A DNA stretch of 64,000 bases from Pseudomonas gregormendelii (GCF_017114825.1 NZ_JADEVO010000006.1:62001-126000); one strand, 5' to 3'. Positions 9,837 to 19,903 are shown, counted from the stretch's first letter. A program made the numbers and translations. Notes: generated by a model not told the origin, from the sequence alone.

Positions 9837-10031
9837 CTAGCGCCGGTTACTCATCTTTTGCATCCGCTCGATATATTCCCGAATCCCCCGCTCCGCCACC
9901 TGCGGATTTTCAAACGGCCCCTCCAGCGTGTTTTCCCGGGTACTGAAATACAACTCCCCGTTCACCCTGCATAGCCGGTCACTGCGAAAGTGCGTAGCGG
10001 GGGCGTTGTCCTGGGCGCGCATGCCGTACAT
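9837..10031 (-). CDS. Small conserved protein, DUF6316-like
   Basis: 64 residues: MYGMRAQDNAPATHFRSDRL, then VNGELYFSTREN, GPFENPQVAE and YIERMQKMS. The pattern RSDR...GE.YF.TRE...GPF...A...YI is familiar from a short Pseudomonas protein family annotated DUF6316; function unknown. No signal peptide or membrane segment. It stands alone, convergent with the thiolase. Assignment from memory of the pattern. Confidence 0.75.
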   Translation of the reverse strand: MYGMRAQDNAPATHFRSDRLCRVNGELYFSTRENTLEGPFENPQVAERGIREYIERMQKMSNRR

Positions 10032-10129
10032 GAAGGTTCTCCTGAAGGTGCTGTCCTATGGGTGGATCGAATCAGCTTATGTCTGAACCATTTGCCGTGC
10101 CCAACCAACCGATCGACGGCATGCGACCT

Positions 10130-10164
10130 GCACAGTTGCATGCGCGGCACGTGGGCAACTGTGC
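10130..10164. promoter_or_regulatory. Perfect 10-bp inverted repeat upstream of the EamA gene
   Basis: GCACAGTTGC (10130-10139) and GCAACTGTGC (10155-10164) are exact reverse complements with a 15-nt loop, 67 nt before the EamA start at 10231. It has no T-run, so an operator or a 5'-UTR hairpin is more likely than a terminator. Confidence 0.5.
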
Positions 10165-10230
10165 CTGTGTACCATCAGCGCATGGGCCTAGAATGACCAA
10201 CTCTTGCCGTCTGGCCTTGTTGAGGTACGC

Positions 10231-11190
10231 ATGCACATTTCATCCGGTCGCTGGGCCTACGGCCTGTTCCTGGCCTTGCTGACCGCGCTGTTGTGGGGAA
10301 TCCTGCCGATCAAGCTCAAGCAGGTGCTGCAGGTGATGGACCCGGTCACGGTGACCTGGTTTCGCCTGATGGTGTCCGGCAGTTGCCTGTTCATCTACCT
10401 GGCGGCCACCAGGCGCCTGCCCAGTCGCAAGGTCCTCGGCCCGCGCGGTGGCTGGCTGGTGGTGATGGCGGTGCTGGGGCTGGTCGGCAACTACGTGTTG
10501 TACCTGATGGGCCTGAACCTGCTGAGCCCCGGTACGGCACAACTGGTGGTACAGATGGGCCCGATCATGTTGCTGATCGCCAGTCTGTTTGTGTTCAAGG
10601 AGCGTTTCAGCGTCGGGCAGGGGATTGGGCTGCTGGTGCTGCTGATCGGCTTCGTGCTGTTCTTCAACCAGCGCCTGAGTGAGTTACTGACTTCCCTGAG
10701 CGACTACACCGCCGGCGTGTTGCTGGTCCTGCTGGCTTCCACGGTCTGGACCTTCTACGCCTTGGGGCAGAAGCAACTGCTGACGGTATGGAATTCGCTG
10801 CAAGTGATGATGGTGATCTACCTGTTCTGCGGGTTGCTGCTGACCCCCTGGGTGCATCCGCTGGAAGTGCTGCAACTGAGCCCGCTGCAGGGCTGGCTGC
10901 TGCTGGCGTGCTGCATGAACACTTTGATTGCCTACGGTGCATTCGCCGAGGCGCTGGCCCACTGGGAGGCTTCCCGGGTGAGTGCGACGCTGGCAATCAC
11001 GCCGCTGGTGACCTTCGCTGCGGTGGCTGTGGCCGCATGGCTCTGGCCGGCGTACGTGCATGCCGAGACAATCAATGGCCTGGGCTATGGCGGGGCCGTG
11101 CTGGTGGTGTTGGGCTCGGCGCTGGTGGCGCTGGGGCCTTCATTGATTGCCGGACTGAGGGCGCGGCGGGCGCGGTTGGCGGCCAGTTAG
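10231..11190 (+). CDS. EamA/DMT-family transporter
   Basis: 319 residues from ATG 10231 (MHISSGRWAYGLFLALLTALLW), behind GAGGT. About ten hydrophobic segments make two EamA repeats, typical of the drug/metabolite transporter superfamily of the inner membrane. The opening resembles RarD-like exporters, but the substrate cannot be deduced. A perfect palindrome lies 67 nt upstream and a REPIN directly downstream. Confidence 0.9.
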   Translation: MHISSGRWAYGLFLALLTALLWGILPIKLKQVLQVMDPVTVTWFRLMVSGSCLFIYLAATRRLPSRKVLGPRGGWLVVMAVLGLVGNYVLYLMGLNLLSPGTAQLVVQMGPIMLLIASLFVFKERFSVGQGIGLLVLLIGFVLFFNQRLSELLTSLSDYTAGVLLVLLASTVWTFYALGQKQLLTVWNSLQVMMVIYLFCGLLLTPWVHPLEVLQLSPLQGWLLLACCMNTLIAYGAFAEALAHWEASRVSATLAITPLVTFAAVAVAAWLWPAYVHAETINGLGYGGAVLVVLGSALVALGPSLIAGLRARRARLAAS

Positions 11191-11203
11191 ACCGCGTCAT
11201 CGT

Positions 11204-11300
11204 TCATCGCGGGCAAGCCGCGCTCCCACAGGTTTTTTGCTAGCACACAGGTTCTGTGCTTAAACACAGACCTGTGGGATCGCGGCTCGCCCGCGATGAA
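11204..11300. repeat. REPIN (paired REP elements)
   Basis: Left arm TCATCGCGGGCAAGCCGCGC plus TCCCACAGG; right arm is its inverse, ACCTGTGGGATCGCGGCTCG then CCCGCGATGA. Inner CACAGGTTCTGTG-type sequences extend the stem. It lies between convergent EamA and fumC genes. Confidence 0.85.
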
Positions 11301-11322
11301 GGACTACCGGCCACGGCGTTAC

Positions 11323-12717
11323 TTAACCTTTGGCTCCAGCCTCCAGCATATTCTCCGGCCTTACCCAGGCATCGAACTCTTCACTGGTCAGGTATCCCAG
11401 CTGTAACGCCGCCTCACGCAATGTCAGCCCTTCGCCATACGCTTTCTTGGCTATCTCCGCGGACTTGTCATAACCGATATGCGGATTCAACGCCGTCACC
11501 AGCATCAACCCACGCTCCAGATGTTCAGCCATTTTCTGAGCATCCGGTTCCAGGCCGGCAATGCAATGCTGCTGGAAGTTGCTGCAGCCATCGCCCAGCA
11601 GACGGATCGATTGCAGCAGGTTGTGAATGATCACCGGCTTGAAGACGTTCAACTGCAGATGTCCCTGGCTTGCCGCAAAACCGATAGCCACGTCGTTGCC
11701 CATGACCTGGCAGGCCAGCATCGACAAGGCTTCGCACTGAGTTGGATTAACCTTGCCTGGCATGATCGAACTGCCCGGCTCGTTGGCGGGCAGTTTCACT
11801 TCGGCTAAACCGGCACGCGGCCCGGAGCCCAGCAGGCGCAGGTCGTTGGCGATTTTCATCAGGGTGACGGCAAGGGTCTTCAACGCACCCGACAAGGTGG
11901 TCAAAGGTTCATGCCCTGCCAGCGCGGCAAATTTGTTCGGTGCCGTAACAAACGGCAGGCCGGAAAGGGCTGCGAGTTCGGCGGCAATCGCTTCGCCAAA
12001 ACCGTGGGGCGAATTTAACCCAGTGCCGACTGCGGTGCCGCCCTGGGCCAGTTCACAGACGGCGGGCAACGCGCTGCGGATCGCTCGTTCGGCGTAATCG
12101 AGCTGTGCGATGAATGCCGATAGTTCCTGGCCGAAGGTGATCGGCGTGGCGTCCATCATGTGGGTGCGCCCGGTCTTGACCAGCTTCATGTGCCGGGCGG
12201 AGAGCTCCGCCAACCCGCCGGACAGTTCGCTGATCGCCGGCAGTAGTTGCTGTTGCACCGCCTGGGCCGTTGCGATGTGCATGGCGGTAGGGAAGCAGTC
12301 GTTGGAACTCTGGGAGCGGTTGACATGATCGTTGGGATGAACCGGCGATTTGCCGCCCCGCGGGTTACCGGCCAGTTCGTTGGCGCGACCGGCGATCACC
12401 TCATTGACGTTCATGTTGCTCTGGGTACCGCTGCCGGTCTGCCAGACCACCAGCGGGAATTGATCGTCGTGGCTGCCATCGAGCACTTCGTCGGCCGCCT
12501 GTTCGATCAGGCGGGCAATGTCGGCCGGCACATCACCGTTGCGGTCATTGACCCGTGCGGCGGCTTTCTTGATCAAGGCCAGCGCATGCAGCACCGCCAG
12601 TGGCATGCGTTCGTTGCCAATCGCGAAGTTGACCAGCGAGCGTTGCGTCTGAGCGCCCCAGTACGCCTCATCCGGGACTTCCACCTCGCCAAGGCTGTCG
12701 GTTTCGATACGGCTCAT
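11323..12717 (-). CDS. fumC: Class II fumarate hydratase
   Basis: 464 residues from ATG ending at 12717 ([20 protein letters not shown]). The aspartase/fumarase signature [11 protein letters not shown] is present, along with [14 protein letters not shown] and [11 protein letters not shown]. Iron-free, oxidant-resistant enzyme converting fumarate to L-malate in the TCA cycle. In pseudomonads fumC genes often sit with sodA under iron-starvation control; here no sodA is adjacent, so this is probably the second, solitary fumC-type gene. Confidence 0.95.
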   Translation of the reverse strand: MSRIETDSLGEVEVPDEAYWGAQTQRSLVNFAIGNERMPLAVLHALALIKKAAARVNDRNGDVPADIARLIEQAADEVLDGSHDDQFPLVVWQTGSGTQSNMNVNEVIAGRANELAGNPRGGKSPVHPNDHVNRSQSSNDCFPTAMHIATAQAVQQQLLPAISELSGGLAELSARHMKLVKTGRTHMMDATPITFGQELSAFIAQLDYAERAIRSALPAVCELAQGGTAVGTGLNSPHGFGEAIAAELAALSGLPFVTAPNKFAALAGHEPLTTLSGALKTLAVTLMKIANDLRLLGSGPRAGLAEVKLPANEPGSSIMPGKVNPTQCEALSMLACQVMGNDVAIGFAASQGHLQLNVFKPVIIHNLLQSIRLLGDGCSNFQQHCIAGLEPDAQKMAEHLERGLMLVTALNPHIGYDKSAEIAKKAYGEGLTLREAALQLGYLTSEEFDAWVRPENMLEAGAKG

Positions 12718-12909
12718 CGTGCACACTCCTGTAAGTCAGTTAGCGCAGTTTAGGCCGTGATCGTCCATGGTGGTTCCATCGGTGTCGAAATTGCCTGCTG
12801 GACCCCTCTAAATTAGGCCCCACAAGGCTTGGGGTTGAGTGACACACTTTTTTAGGCGCAGAATGGACGCCCTTGGGGTTTTACCTCGCCTGCTAGAAAA
12901 GGAAACTCG

Positions 12910-13431
12910 ATGACTCGTCTTCGTGCCATCTGTACCGCGGTTGCACTGGTTTGCGCCAGCGGCCCTGTTTTTGCCGATACCGCCAGCCACAACGCCAGTG
13001 CCGAGGCTTTCCTGACCCTGGCGCACGCTGACAAACTGGGCACTCCGGTGTACATGCAAGTGCAGCAAATGTTCGCTCAGCGCTTTGAACAGACCAAAGC
13101 TCCCGAGTCGAAAAAAGCCCTGCTGGAAACCTACCAGGCCAAGGCCAACGCAGCGCTGGACCAGGCAATTGGCTGGAACAAGCTGAAGCCGGACATGGTC
13201 AAGCTCTACACCACCAACTTCAGTGAATCGGAGCTCAAGGACCTGGTCGCTTTCTACCGGTCGCCACTGGGCAAGAAAGTCCTGGAAAAAATGCCGCAAC
13301 TGACCCAGCAATCGGCGCAGATGACTCAGGCCAAGCTGGAAAGCGCGGTCCCTGTGGTCAACAAACTGTTGGCTGACATGACCGCGGAGCTCGAGCCTAA
13401 GGGCGCAGCTCCTGCCAAGAAAAAGCCTTAA
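12910..13431 (+). CDS. DUF2059 domain-containing exported protein
   Basis: 173 residues. A Sec signal peptide (MTRLRAICTAVALVCASGPV then FADTA) with cleavage after about residue 23. The rest is helical, with YTTNFSESELKDLVAFYRSP, the core of DUF2059, and a Lys/Ala-rich tail. Periplasmic; function unknown. A bolA gene follows after 12 nt, making a two-gene operon ended by the terminator at 13867-13896. Confidence 0.88.
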   Translation: MTRLRAICTAVALVCASGPVFADTASHNASAEAFLTLAHADKLGTPVYMQVQQMFAQRFEQTKAPESKKALLETYQAKANAALDQAIGWNKLKPDMVKLYTTNFSESELKDLVAFYRSPLGKKVLEKMPQLTQQSAQMTQAKLESAVPVVNKLLADMTAELEPKGAAPAKKKP

Positions 13432-13443
13432 GCGGAGTCGGGC

Positions 13444-13743
13444 ATGACCATGCAACAACGCATTGAGTCGACGCTGGGCCTGTTACAGCCCGAGCACCTG
13501 CAAGTGCTGGATGAGAGCCACATGCACAGTCGTGGGTTGCAGACTCACTTCAAGGCTGTGATCGTCAGCCAGCAGTTTGCAGGGCTCAACCGCGTCAAGC
13601 GTCACCAGAAAGTCTACGGCACGCTTGGCGAGATGATGGGCGAGTTTCATGCGTTGGCGCTGCATACCTATACACCTGAGGAATGGGCACAGATGGACGC
13701 GGCCCCGGCCTCGCCGACCTGTGCTGGCGGCAGCAAGCACTGA
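13444..13743 (+). CDS. BolA family protein
   Basis: 99 residues from MTMQQRIESTLGLLQPEHLQ. The BolA fold is recognisable by LDESHMHSRG, HFKAVIVSQQF, RVKRHQKVYGTL and the conserved HALALHTYTPEEW. BolA proteins pair with monothiol glutaredoxins in iron-sulfur handling or act as transcription factors; which applies here is open. The C-terminal tail (CAGGSKH) carries one Cys. Second gene of the DUF2059-bolA unit. Confidence 0.93.
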   Translation: MTMQQRIESTLGLLQPEHLQVLDESHMHSRGLQTHFKAVIVSQQFAGLNRVKRHQKVYGTLGEMMGEFHALALHTYTPEEWAQMDAAPASPTCAGGSKH

Positions 13744-13769
13744 GATCACCGGCTGCAGGTGCACGGCTT

Positions 13770-13838
13770 GTGTGGGAGCAAGGCTTGCCGCGATAGCGTC
13801 CTCGAGATTGCCATCGCGGGCGAGCCTTGCTCCTACAG
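13770..13838. repeat. REP-type inverted pair
   Basis: TGTGGGAGCAAGGCTTGCC on the left and its inverse GGGCGAGCCTTGCTCCTACA on the right flank a short spacer, between bolA and the terminator. Confidence 0.75.
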
Positions 13839-13866
13839 AAACCACATTTTTTTTGCTAGAATCCGC

Positions 13867-13896
13867 AACGCGCCGCTAACCCGGCGCGTTTTTTTT
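13867..13896 (+). terminator. Rho-independent terminator after bolA
   Basis: AACGCGCCG and CGGCGCGTT form a perfect 9-bp stem with a six-base loop followed by a run of eight T (13889-13896). It separates DUF2059-bolA from trhO. Confidence 0.9.
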
Positions 13897-13943
13897 GAAT
13901 CCGGTTCACCCCTTACGAGGGTAGCCACCTGGAGAAACACCCG

Positions 13944-14885
13944 ATGACACAACAGATTGTTGTGGCGGCACTGTACAAGTTCGTCACCCTGGAAGATTAC
14001 GTCACCCTGCGCGAGCCCTTGCTGCAGGCGATGGTCGACAACGGCATCAAAGGCACGCTGCTGATCGCCGAAGAAGGCATCAATGGCACCGTATCCGGCA
14101 GCCGTGAAGGCATCGACGGGCTCATGGCCTGGCTCAAGAACGACCCGCGCATGGACGATATCGATCACAAGGAATCGTACTGCGACGAGCAGCCGTTCTA
14201 CCGCACCAAGGTCAAGCTCAAGAAAGAAATCGTCACCCTGGGCGTCGAAGGCGTGGATCCGAACAAAAAAGTCGGTACCTACGTTGATCCAGAGAACTGG
14301 AACGCGCTGATCAGCGACCCTGAAGTGCTGTTGATTGATACCCGCAACGACTACGAAGTGGCCATCGGCACCTTCGAGGGCGCCATCGATCCGAAGACCA
14401 CCAGCTTTCGCGAATTTCCTGACTACATCAAGGAACACTTCGACCCGGCCGTGCACAAGAAGGTCGCGATGTTCTGCACCGGCGGCATTCGTTGCGAAAA
14501 GGCTTCGAGCTACATGCTCAGCCAGGGCTTCGATGAGGTCTATCACCTCAAGGGTGGCATCCTGAAGTACCTTGAAGAGGTGCCGCAGCAAGAAACCAAA
14601 TGGCAGGGCGACTGTTTTGTCTTCGATAACCGGGTCACGGTGCGCCACGACCTCAGCGAAGGCGACTACGATCAATGTCATGCCTGCCGCACCCCGGTGA
14701 GCGTGCAAGACCGTGCATCCGAGCACTACGTGCCGGGCATCAGTTGCCCGCATTGCTGGGATAAGCTGAGCGAGAAGACTCGCCGTAGCGCCATCGACCG
14801 GCAGAAGCAGATCGAACTGGCGAAAGCGCGCAACATGCCGCATCCGATTGGCTACAACTACAAGCAAACTCCTTCCGAGGCTTGA
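13944..14885 (+). CDS. trhO: Oxygen-dependent tRNA uridine(34) hydroxylase, rhodanese type
   Basis: 313 residues. N-terminal ferredoxin-like domain with [12 protein letters not shown], then a rhodanese domain holding the catalytic Cys in [15 protein letters not shown]-terminal cysteine-rich segment ([19 protein letters not shown]) looks metal-binding and is typical of this family. TrhO (YceA) hydroxylates U34 of tRNAs to ho5U on the way to cmo5U. A DsbA-like gene starts four nt after the stop. Confidence 0.95.
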   Translation: MTQQIVVAALYKFVTLEDYVTLREPLLQAMVDNGIKGTLLIAEEGINGTVSGSREGIDGLMAWLKNDPRMDDIDHKESYCDEQPFYRTKVKLKKEIVTLGVEGVDPNKKVGTYVDPENWNALISDPEVLLIDTRNDYEVAIGTFEGAIDPKTTSFREFPDYIKEHFDPAVHKKVAMFCTGGIRCEKASSYMLSQGFDEVYHLKGGILKYLEEVPQQETKWQGDCFVFDNRVTVRHDLSEGDYDQCHACRTPVSVQDRASEHYVPGISCPHCWDKLSEKTRRSAIDRQKQIELAKARNMPHPIGYNYKQTPSEA

Positions 14886-14889
14886 TCCC

Positions 14890-15528
14890 ATGTCTGCGCG
14901 CCGCCTGCTCTATGTGATGGACCCGATGTGCTCCTGGTGCTGGGGTTTTGCTCCGGTGGCCCAAGCCCTGGTCGAGCAGGCGCGCGCGGCCGGGGTTGAG
15001 GTACATCTGGTAGTGGGCGGCTTGCGCACCGGCAGTGGTTCGGCGCTGGAACCGACCACCCGGCGTTATATTCTCGAACACTGGCAGGCGGTGACTGATG
15101 CCACCGGCCAGCCGTTCAAGCTTGAGGGTGCATTGCCCGACGGCTTTGTCTACGACACCGAACCCGCGTGCCGGGCGCTCGTGACCGCGCGTGGCCTGGC
15201 AGCCGATTGTGCGTGGACATTGCTCGGTTTGATTCAACATGCGTTCTACGCCGAGGGTCGCGACGTCACCCAGGCCAGTGTCCTGGTCGAGTTGGCGGAG
15301 CAGGCGGGGGTCCCGCGCATCGAGTTCGCCGCGGCATTTGACCGTGCCGAGCAGCACGCCGCGACCGACGCCGATTTCACCTGGGTCCAGGATCTTGGCA
15401 TTGCCGGCTTCCCCACATTGCTGGCCGAGCGGGACGGGCAATTGGCGCTGCTGACCAATGGTTATCAACCGCTCAGCGAGCTGTCGCCATTGCTTGGCCG
15501 CTGGCTGGAGCGCGCCGCCTGTGCATGA
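14890..15528 (+). CDS. DsbA-family thioredoxin-fold oxidoreductase (FrnE-like)
   Basis: 212 residues from MSARRLLYVMDPMCSWCWGF at ATG 14890. Thioredoxin-fold CSWC motif near residue 14, a helical insertion, and the cis-Pro loop IAGFPTLL near 178. No signal peptide, so unlike classical DsbA it should act in the cytoplasm, as FrnE-like members do. Starts 4 nt after trhO and overlaps the ABC exporter start, so the three genes are probably one operon. Confidence 0.88.
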   Translation: MSARRLLYVMDPMCSWCWGFAPVAQALVEQARAAGVEVHLVVGGLRTGSGSALEPTTRRYILEHWQAVTDATGQPFKLEGALPDGFVYDTEPACRALVTARGLAADCAWTLLGLIQHAFYAEGRDVTQASVLVELAEQAGVPRIEFAAAFDRAEQHAATDADFTWVQDLGIAGFPTLLAERDGQLALLTNGYQPLSELSPLLGRWLERAACA

Positions 15529-17338
15529 CCTGCCCGACGATGAACCCTCTCCCAAGCGTATGGATCGACTGAGCTGGGCCGAAATACGTCGCCTGGCCCT
15601 GCAGCATAAAAAAGCCTTGTGGATCGCCAACGGCGTCGCGGTCCTGGCCACTTTGTGCAGCGTGCCGATTCCCCTGCTGCTGCCACTGCTGGTGGATGAG
15701 GTGCTGCTGGGGCATGGCGATTCAGCGCTGAAGATCATGAACCACGCACTGCCGGAGCACTGGCAGAAAGCAGCGGGCTACATAGGCCTGATGCTGCTGG
15801 TTACCCTGAGCCTGCGTTGCGCCGCCCTGTTGTTCAACGTGGTGCAGGCGCGCCTGTTTGCAGCGCTGGCCAAGGACATCGTCTACCGCATTCGCTTGCG
15901 CCTGATCGAGCGGCTCAAGCGAATTTCCCTGGGGGAGTACGAAAGCCTTGGCAGCGGTACGGTCACCACGCATCTGGTGACCGATCTCGACACTCTCGAC
16001 AAATTCGTTGGCGAAACGCTCAGCCGTTTCCTGGTGGCCATGCTGACCCTGGTCGGCACGGCGAGCATCCTGGTGTGGATGCACTGGAAGCTGGCGCTGC
16101 TGATCATGCTGTTCAACCCGCTGGTGATCTACGCCACGGTGTTGCTCGGCAAACGGGTCAAGCACCTGAAGAAACTGGAGAACGACAGCACCTCGCGCTT
16201 CACCCAGGCACTCACCGAAACCCTCGACTCCATTCAGGAAGTCCGTGCCGGCAACCGCCAGGGCTTTTTCCTCGGTCGACTCGGGCAGCGCGCCCGGGAA
16301 GTGCGGGATTACGCAGTCACCTCGCAGTGGAAAACCGATGCTTCGAACCGCGCCAGCGGCCTGCTGTTCCAGTTCGGTATCGACATCTTTCGCGCCGCAG
16401 CGATGCTCACCGTGCTGTTTTCCGACCTGTCCATCGGCCAGATGCTCGCGGTCTTCAGCTACCTGTGGTTCATGATCGGCCCGGTGGAGCAACTGTTGAA
16501 CCTGCAATACGCCTTTTACGCAGCCGGCGGCGCCCTGTCGCGGATCAACGAGCTACTCGCCCGAGCCGACGAACCTCAGTACGAGGGGGGCGTCGATCCG
16601 TTCCAGGGTCGCGAAACCGTGGGCATCGAAGTCCAGGGCCTGAGCTTCAGTTATGGCGATGAGCTGGTGCTGAACAAGATGAACCTGTCGATCGCGCCGG
16701 GGGAAAAGGTCGCGATCGTTGGTGCCAGTGGCGGTGGCAAGAGCACACTGGTGCAGCTGCTGCTCGGTCTTTACACACCCCTGGCCGGTACCATTCGTTT
16801 CGGCGGTTCGACCCAGGAAGAAATCGGCCTGGAGACCGTGCGCGAGAATGTTGCCGTGGTCCTGCAGCATCCCGCGCTATTCAACGACACCGTGCGTGCC
16901 AACCTGACCATGGGCCGCGAACGCAGCGACGAAGCCTGCTGGCAGGCCCTGGAAATTGCCCAACTGGATAACACAGTACGGGAATTACCCAATGGCCTGG
17001 ACAGCATCGTCGGCCGATCCGGCGTGCGTTTGTCCGGCGGCCAACGCCAGCGCCTGGCGATTGCCCGCATGGTGCTGGCCGAGCCCAAGGTAGTGATCCT
17101 CGACGAGGCTACGTCGGCGCTGGACGCCGCCACCGAATACAACCTGCACCAGGCGTTGACGCGCTTCCTCAGTCATCGCACCACCCTGATCATCGCCCAC
17201 CGGCTGTCCGCCGTGAAACAGGCTGACCGGGTGCTGGTGTTCGACGGGGGGCAGATCGCCGAGGACGGCGATCACCAGCAGCTGATTGCAGACGGTGGTC
17301 TGTACGCCAAGCTTTACGGGCATTTGCAGCAGCACTAG
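15521..17338 (+). CDS. ABC transporter, fused permease/ATPase (half-exporter)
   Basis: 605 residues if the GTG at 15521 is used, which overlaps the DsbA-like gene by 8 nt; ATG 15560 (MDRLSWAEIRRL) is the alternative. Six-helix ABC exporter membrane domain (about 40-330), then nucleotide-binding domain: Walker A GASGGGKST at 401-409, signature LSGGQRQRL near 504, Walker B VVILDEATSALD near 524, H-loop IIAHRLS. Half-exporters work as dimers in the inner membrane. No substrate clue other than linkage to a thiol oxidoreductase. Confidence 0.92.
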   Translation: MHDLPDDEPSPKRMDRLSWAEIRRLALQHKKALWIANGVAVLATLCSVPIPLLLPLLVDEVLLGHGDSALKIMNHALPEHWQKAAGYIGLMLLVTLSLRCAALLFNVVQARLFAALAKDIVYRIRLRLIERLKRISLGEYESLGSGTVTTHLVTDLDTLDKFVGETLSRFLVAMLTLVGTASILVWMHWKLALLIMLFNPLVIYATVLLGKRVKHLKKLENDSTSRFTQALTETLDSIQEVRAGNRQGFFLGRLGQRAREVRDYAVTSQWKTDASNRASGLLFQFGIDIFRAAAMLTVLFSDLSIGQMLAVFSYLWFMIGPVEQLLNLQYAFYAAGGALSRINELLARADEPQYEGGVDPFQGRETVGIEVQGLSFSYGDELVLNKMNLSIAPGEKVAIVGASGGGKSTLVQLLLGLYTPLAGTIRFGGSTQEEIGLETVRENVAVVLQHPALFNDTVRANLTMGRERSDEACWQALEIAQLDNTVRELPNGLDSIVGRSGVRLSGGQRQRLAIARMVLAEPKVVILDEATSALDAATEYNLHQALTRFLSHRTTLIIAHRLSAVKQADRVLVFDGGQIAEDGDHQQLIADGGLYAKLYGHLQQH

Positions 17339-17443
17339 CCTCGTCAGCAGGGCTCTGACTTGCCGGGAGCGAGAACGCCCCCTAGTCTGGGGGTAGCGAT
17401 CACGTCGGGATGATGATCTGGCAGTGCTAATGCAAGGGACCTC

Positions 17444-19903
17444 ATGAATCAAACGCGGACTCTCGGAACTCCACGGTTGCTGGGCATCGTATGGCCTTTC
17501 ATCGCCGTCGTGTTATTTCAGGCGCTGCTGGGCGGCTTCAGTCTTTATGTTTTGTCGGCGGTTCGCGGCTACGTGGCCGGTGAAAGCCTGTGGTCCAAAG
17601 GCCAGAAAGACGCCATCTATTACCTGAACCTCTACGCGGAAAATCGCGACGAGGCGATTTTCCTCAAGTATCAGAACGCCATCGCCGTGCCCCATGGCGG
17701 CCATGAGCTGCGCCTGGCCCTCGATCACCAGCCGCCCAATCTCGAGGCCGCCCGGCTGGCGATTCTCAAAGGGGGCAATCACCCCGACGATGTGTCCAGC
17801 CTGATCTGGCTCTACCTTAATTTTCGCCATTTCAGCTATCTGGAAAAAGCCATCGACCTGTGGACAGTCGGTGACGCCTATCTGGTGCAGCTCGATGAAG
17901 TCGCCAGCGAAATGCACCAGCGCATGAGCGACGGCCAGGCGTCGGATGCCGACGTCACTCGCTGGAAAGACCGGATTTTTGCGATCAATGACGGTGTCAC
18001 GCCTGCGGCCAAGGCCTTTAGTGATGCGTTGGGCGAGGGCTCGCGAATGATCCTTCGCCTGCTGCTGGTGATCAACCTTGCCACCGCGTTGGGCCTGATT
18101 GCGCTGGCGTTGATGCGCACCCACAAACTGCTCAAGCAGCGCCACGCCTTTGCCGACGCCTTGCAGCTGGAAAAGGATCGGGCGCAGATCACCCTGCAAT
18201 CGATCGGCGATGCCGTCATCACGACCGACGTCGACGGCGCAATTGCCTACATGAACCCGGCGGCCGAGGCGCTGACCCACTGGAAAGCCGAACAGGCCGC
18301 AGGTTTGCCGTTGGCGGCGCTGTTCAACTTGCTGGATGAAAATGCCCAGGCGGAAGGTTTCACCCTGATCGAACATATCCTCAGTGGTCAGCTCAGGGGC
18401 GGCAGCGAGCACTCCAAGCTGATCCAGCGCCTGGATGGCAGCACTGTTTCGGTGACATTGGTGGGCGCGCCGATCCGTAACGCCGGCAAGGTCAGTGGCA
18501 CCGTATTGGTACTGCACGACATGACCCAGGAGCGCCAGTACATTGCCAATCTTTCGTGGCAGGCCACGCACGACGCCCTGACCGGGCTCGCCAACCGCCG
18601 CGAGTTCGAGTTCCGCCTGGAGCAGGCCCTGCACAATTTGACGCGTCAGGCCGGGCGTCACTCGCTGATGTTTCTCGACCTGGACCAGTTCAAGCTGGTC
18701 AACGATACCTGCGGCCACGCGGCCGGTGATGAGTTGCTGCGGCACATTTGTGCCCTGTTGCAGTCAGGTTTGCGTGAGGGAGACACCCTGGCCAGGCTGG
18801 GGGGCGACGAATTCGGCATTCTGCTGGAAAACTGCGCGCCAGAAGCTGCCGAGAAGATCGCCGACAGCCTGCGTCAGACGGTTCAGAATCTGCACTTCGT
18901 ATGGAAAGGCCGCCCATTCGTGACCACTGTCAGCATCGGCCTGGTACATGTCACTCAGCATCCAACGACCCTGGAAGCCTCTTTGCGGGCCGCCGACATG
19001 GCTTGCTACATGGCCAAGGAGAAGGGTCGCAACCGCATTCAGGTCTACCACGCCGATGATTCGGAGCTGTCCCTGCGCTTTGGCGAGATGGCTTGGGTAC
19101 AACGCCTGCATATGGCCCTGGAAGACAACCGGTTCTGCCTCTATGCCCAACAGATCGCGCCGCTCGGGCATGTAGAGGAGGGCGGTGGACATATTGAAAT
19201 CCTGTTGCGTCTACATGATGAAGCCGGGCGAATGATACTACCCGACAGTTTCATACCGGCGGCGGAGCGTTATGGGCTAATGACTTCCCTTGATCGCTGG
19301 GTAGTGGAGAACGTATTCAAGATCATTGCGCAATGCATACAGGAAAATCACAAAGGCCCTTTGGCCATGTGTGCGATTAATCTGTCAGGCACTACTATAG
19401 GAGATGACGCATTTCTGAACTTCCTGCGTAAACAGTTTGTTGTTTACTCAATCCCTCCTGAAATGATTTGTTTTGAAATTACTGAAACCAGTGCGATATC
19501 AAATTTGGGGAGTGCGATTAGATTTATCAATGAACTCAAAGGTTTAGGTTGCCATTTTTCACTTGATGATTTTTGTGCCGGAATGTCTTCATTCGCCTAC
19601 TTGAAACATTTACCTGTAGACTTCCTGAAGATCGACGGGAGTTTCGTAAAGGATATGCTGGACGACCCGATTAACCTCGCCATGGTCGAAGTGATTAATC
19701 ACATCGGTCATGTAATGGGTAAACGCACGATTGCCGAGTTTGTCGAAACACCACAGATCGAGCAGGCACTGCTTGAGATTGGGGTCGATTATGCTCAAGG
19801 GTATGTGATTGAACGCCCGCACCTGTTTACCTGTGAAAGTTTGCAGAGTCGTCCGGCGAGGCCTCAGCCTTTGTTATTCAAGGCGCCGGGCACCTTTCGC
19901 TGA
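17444..19903 (+). CDS. PAS-GGDEF-EAL c-di-GMP turnover protein, membrane-bound
   Basis: 819 residues. TM helix about 15-37, periplasmic sensing region to about 195, TM about 197-218, PAS about 245-360 (AIAYMNPAAEALTHWKAEQA), GGDEF domain with RLGGDEF (453-457) intact, and EAL domain. The EAL signature reads EIL (585-587, EILLR). The other phosphodiesterase residues appear present: AINLSG, FEITET, LDDF, LKIDGSF, YAQGYVIERP. So cyclase activity is likely and hydrolysis plausible. The C-terminal third (about 19190-19900) is strikingly A/T-richer than the rest, suggesting the EAL domain was acquired or exchanged separately. Confidence 0.93.
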   Translation: MNQTRTLGTPRLLGIVWPFIAVVLFQALLGGFSLYVLSAVRGYVAGESLWSKGQKDAIYYLNLYAENRDEAIFLKYQNAIAVPHGGHELRLALDHQPPNLEAARLAILKGGNHPDDVSSLIWLYLNFRHFSYLEKAIDLWTVGDAYLVQLDEVASEMHQRMSDGQASDADVTRWKDRIFAINDGVTPAAKAFSDALGEGSRMILRLLLVINLATALGLIALALMRTHKLLKQRHAFADALQLEKDRAQITLQSIGDAVITTDVDGAIAYMNPAAEALTHWKAEQAAGLPLAALFNLLDENAQAEGFTLIEHILSGQLRGGSEHSKLIQRLDGSTVSVTLVGAPIRNAGKVSGTVLVLHDMTQERQYIANLSWQATHDALTGLANRREFEFRLEQALHNLTRQAGRHSLMFLDLDQFKLVNDTCGHAAGDELLRHICALLQSGLREGDTLARLGGDEFGILLENCAPEAAEKIADSLRQTVQNLHFVWKGRPFVTTVSIGLVHVTQHPTTLEASLRAADMACYMAKEKGRNRIQVYHADDSELSLRFGEMAWVQRLHMALEDNRFCLYAQQIAPLGHVEEGGGHIEILLRLHDEAGRMILPDSFIPAAERYGLMTSLDRWVVENVFKIIAQCIQENHKGPLAMCAINLSGTTIGDDAFLNFLRKQFVVYSIPPEMICFEITETSAISNLGSAIRFINELKGLGCHFSLDDFCAGMSSFAYLKHLPVDFLKIDGSFVKDMLDDPINLAMVEVINHIGHVMGKRTIAEFVETPQIEQALLEIGVDYAQGYVIERPHLFTCESLQSRPARPQPLLFKAPGTFR

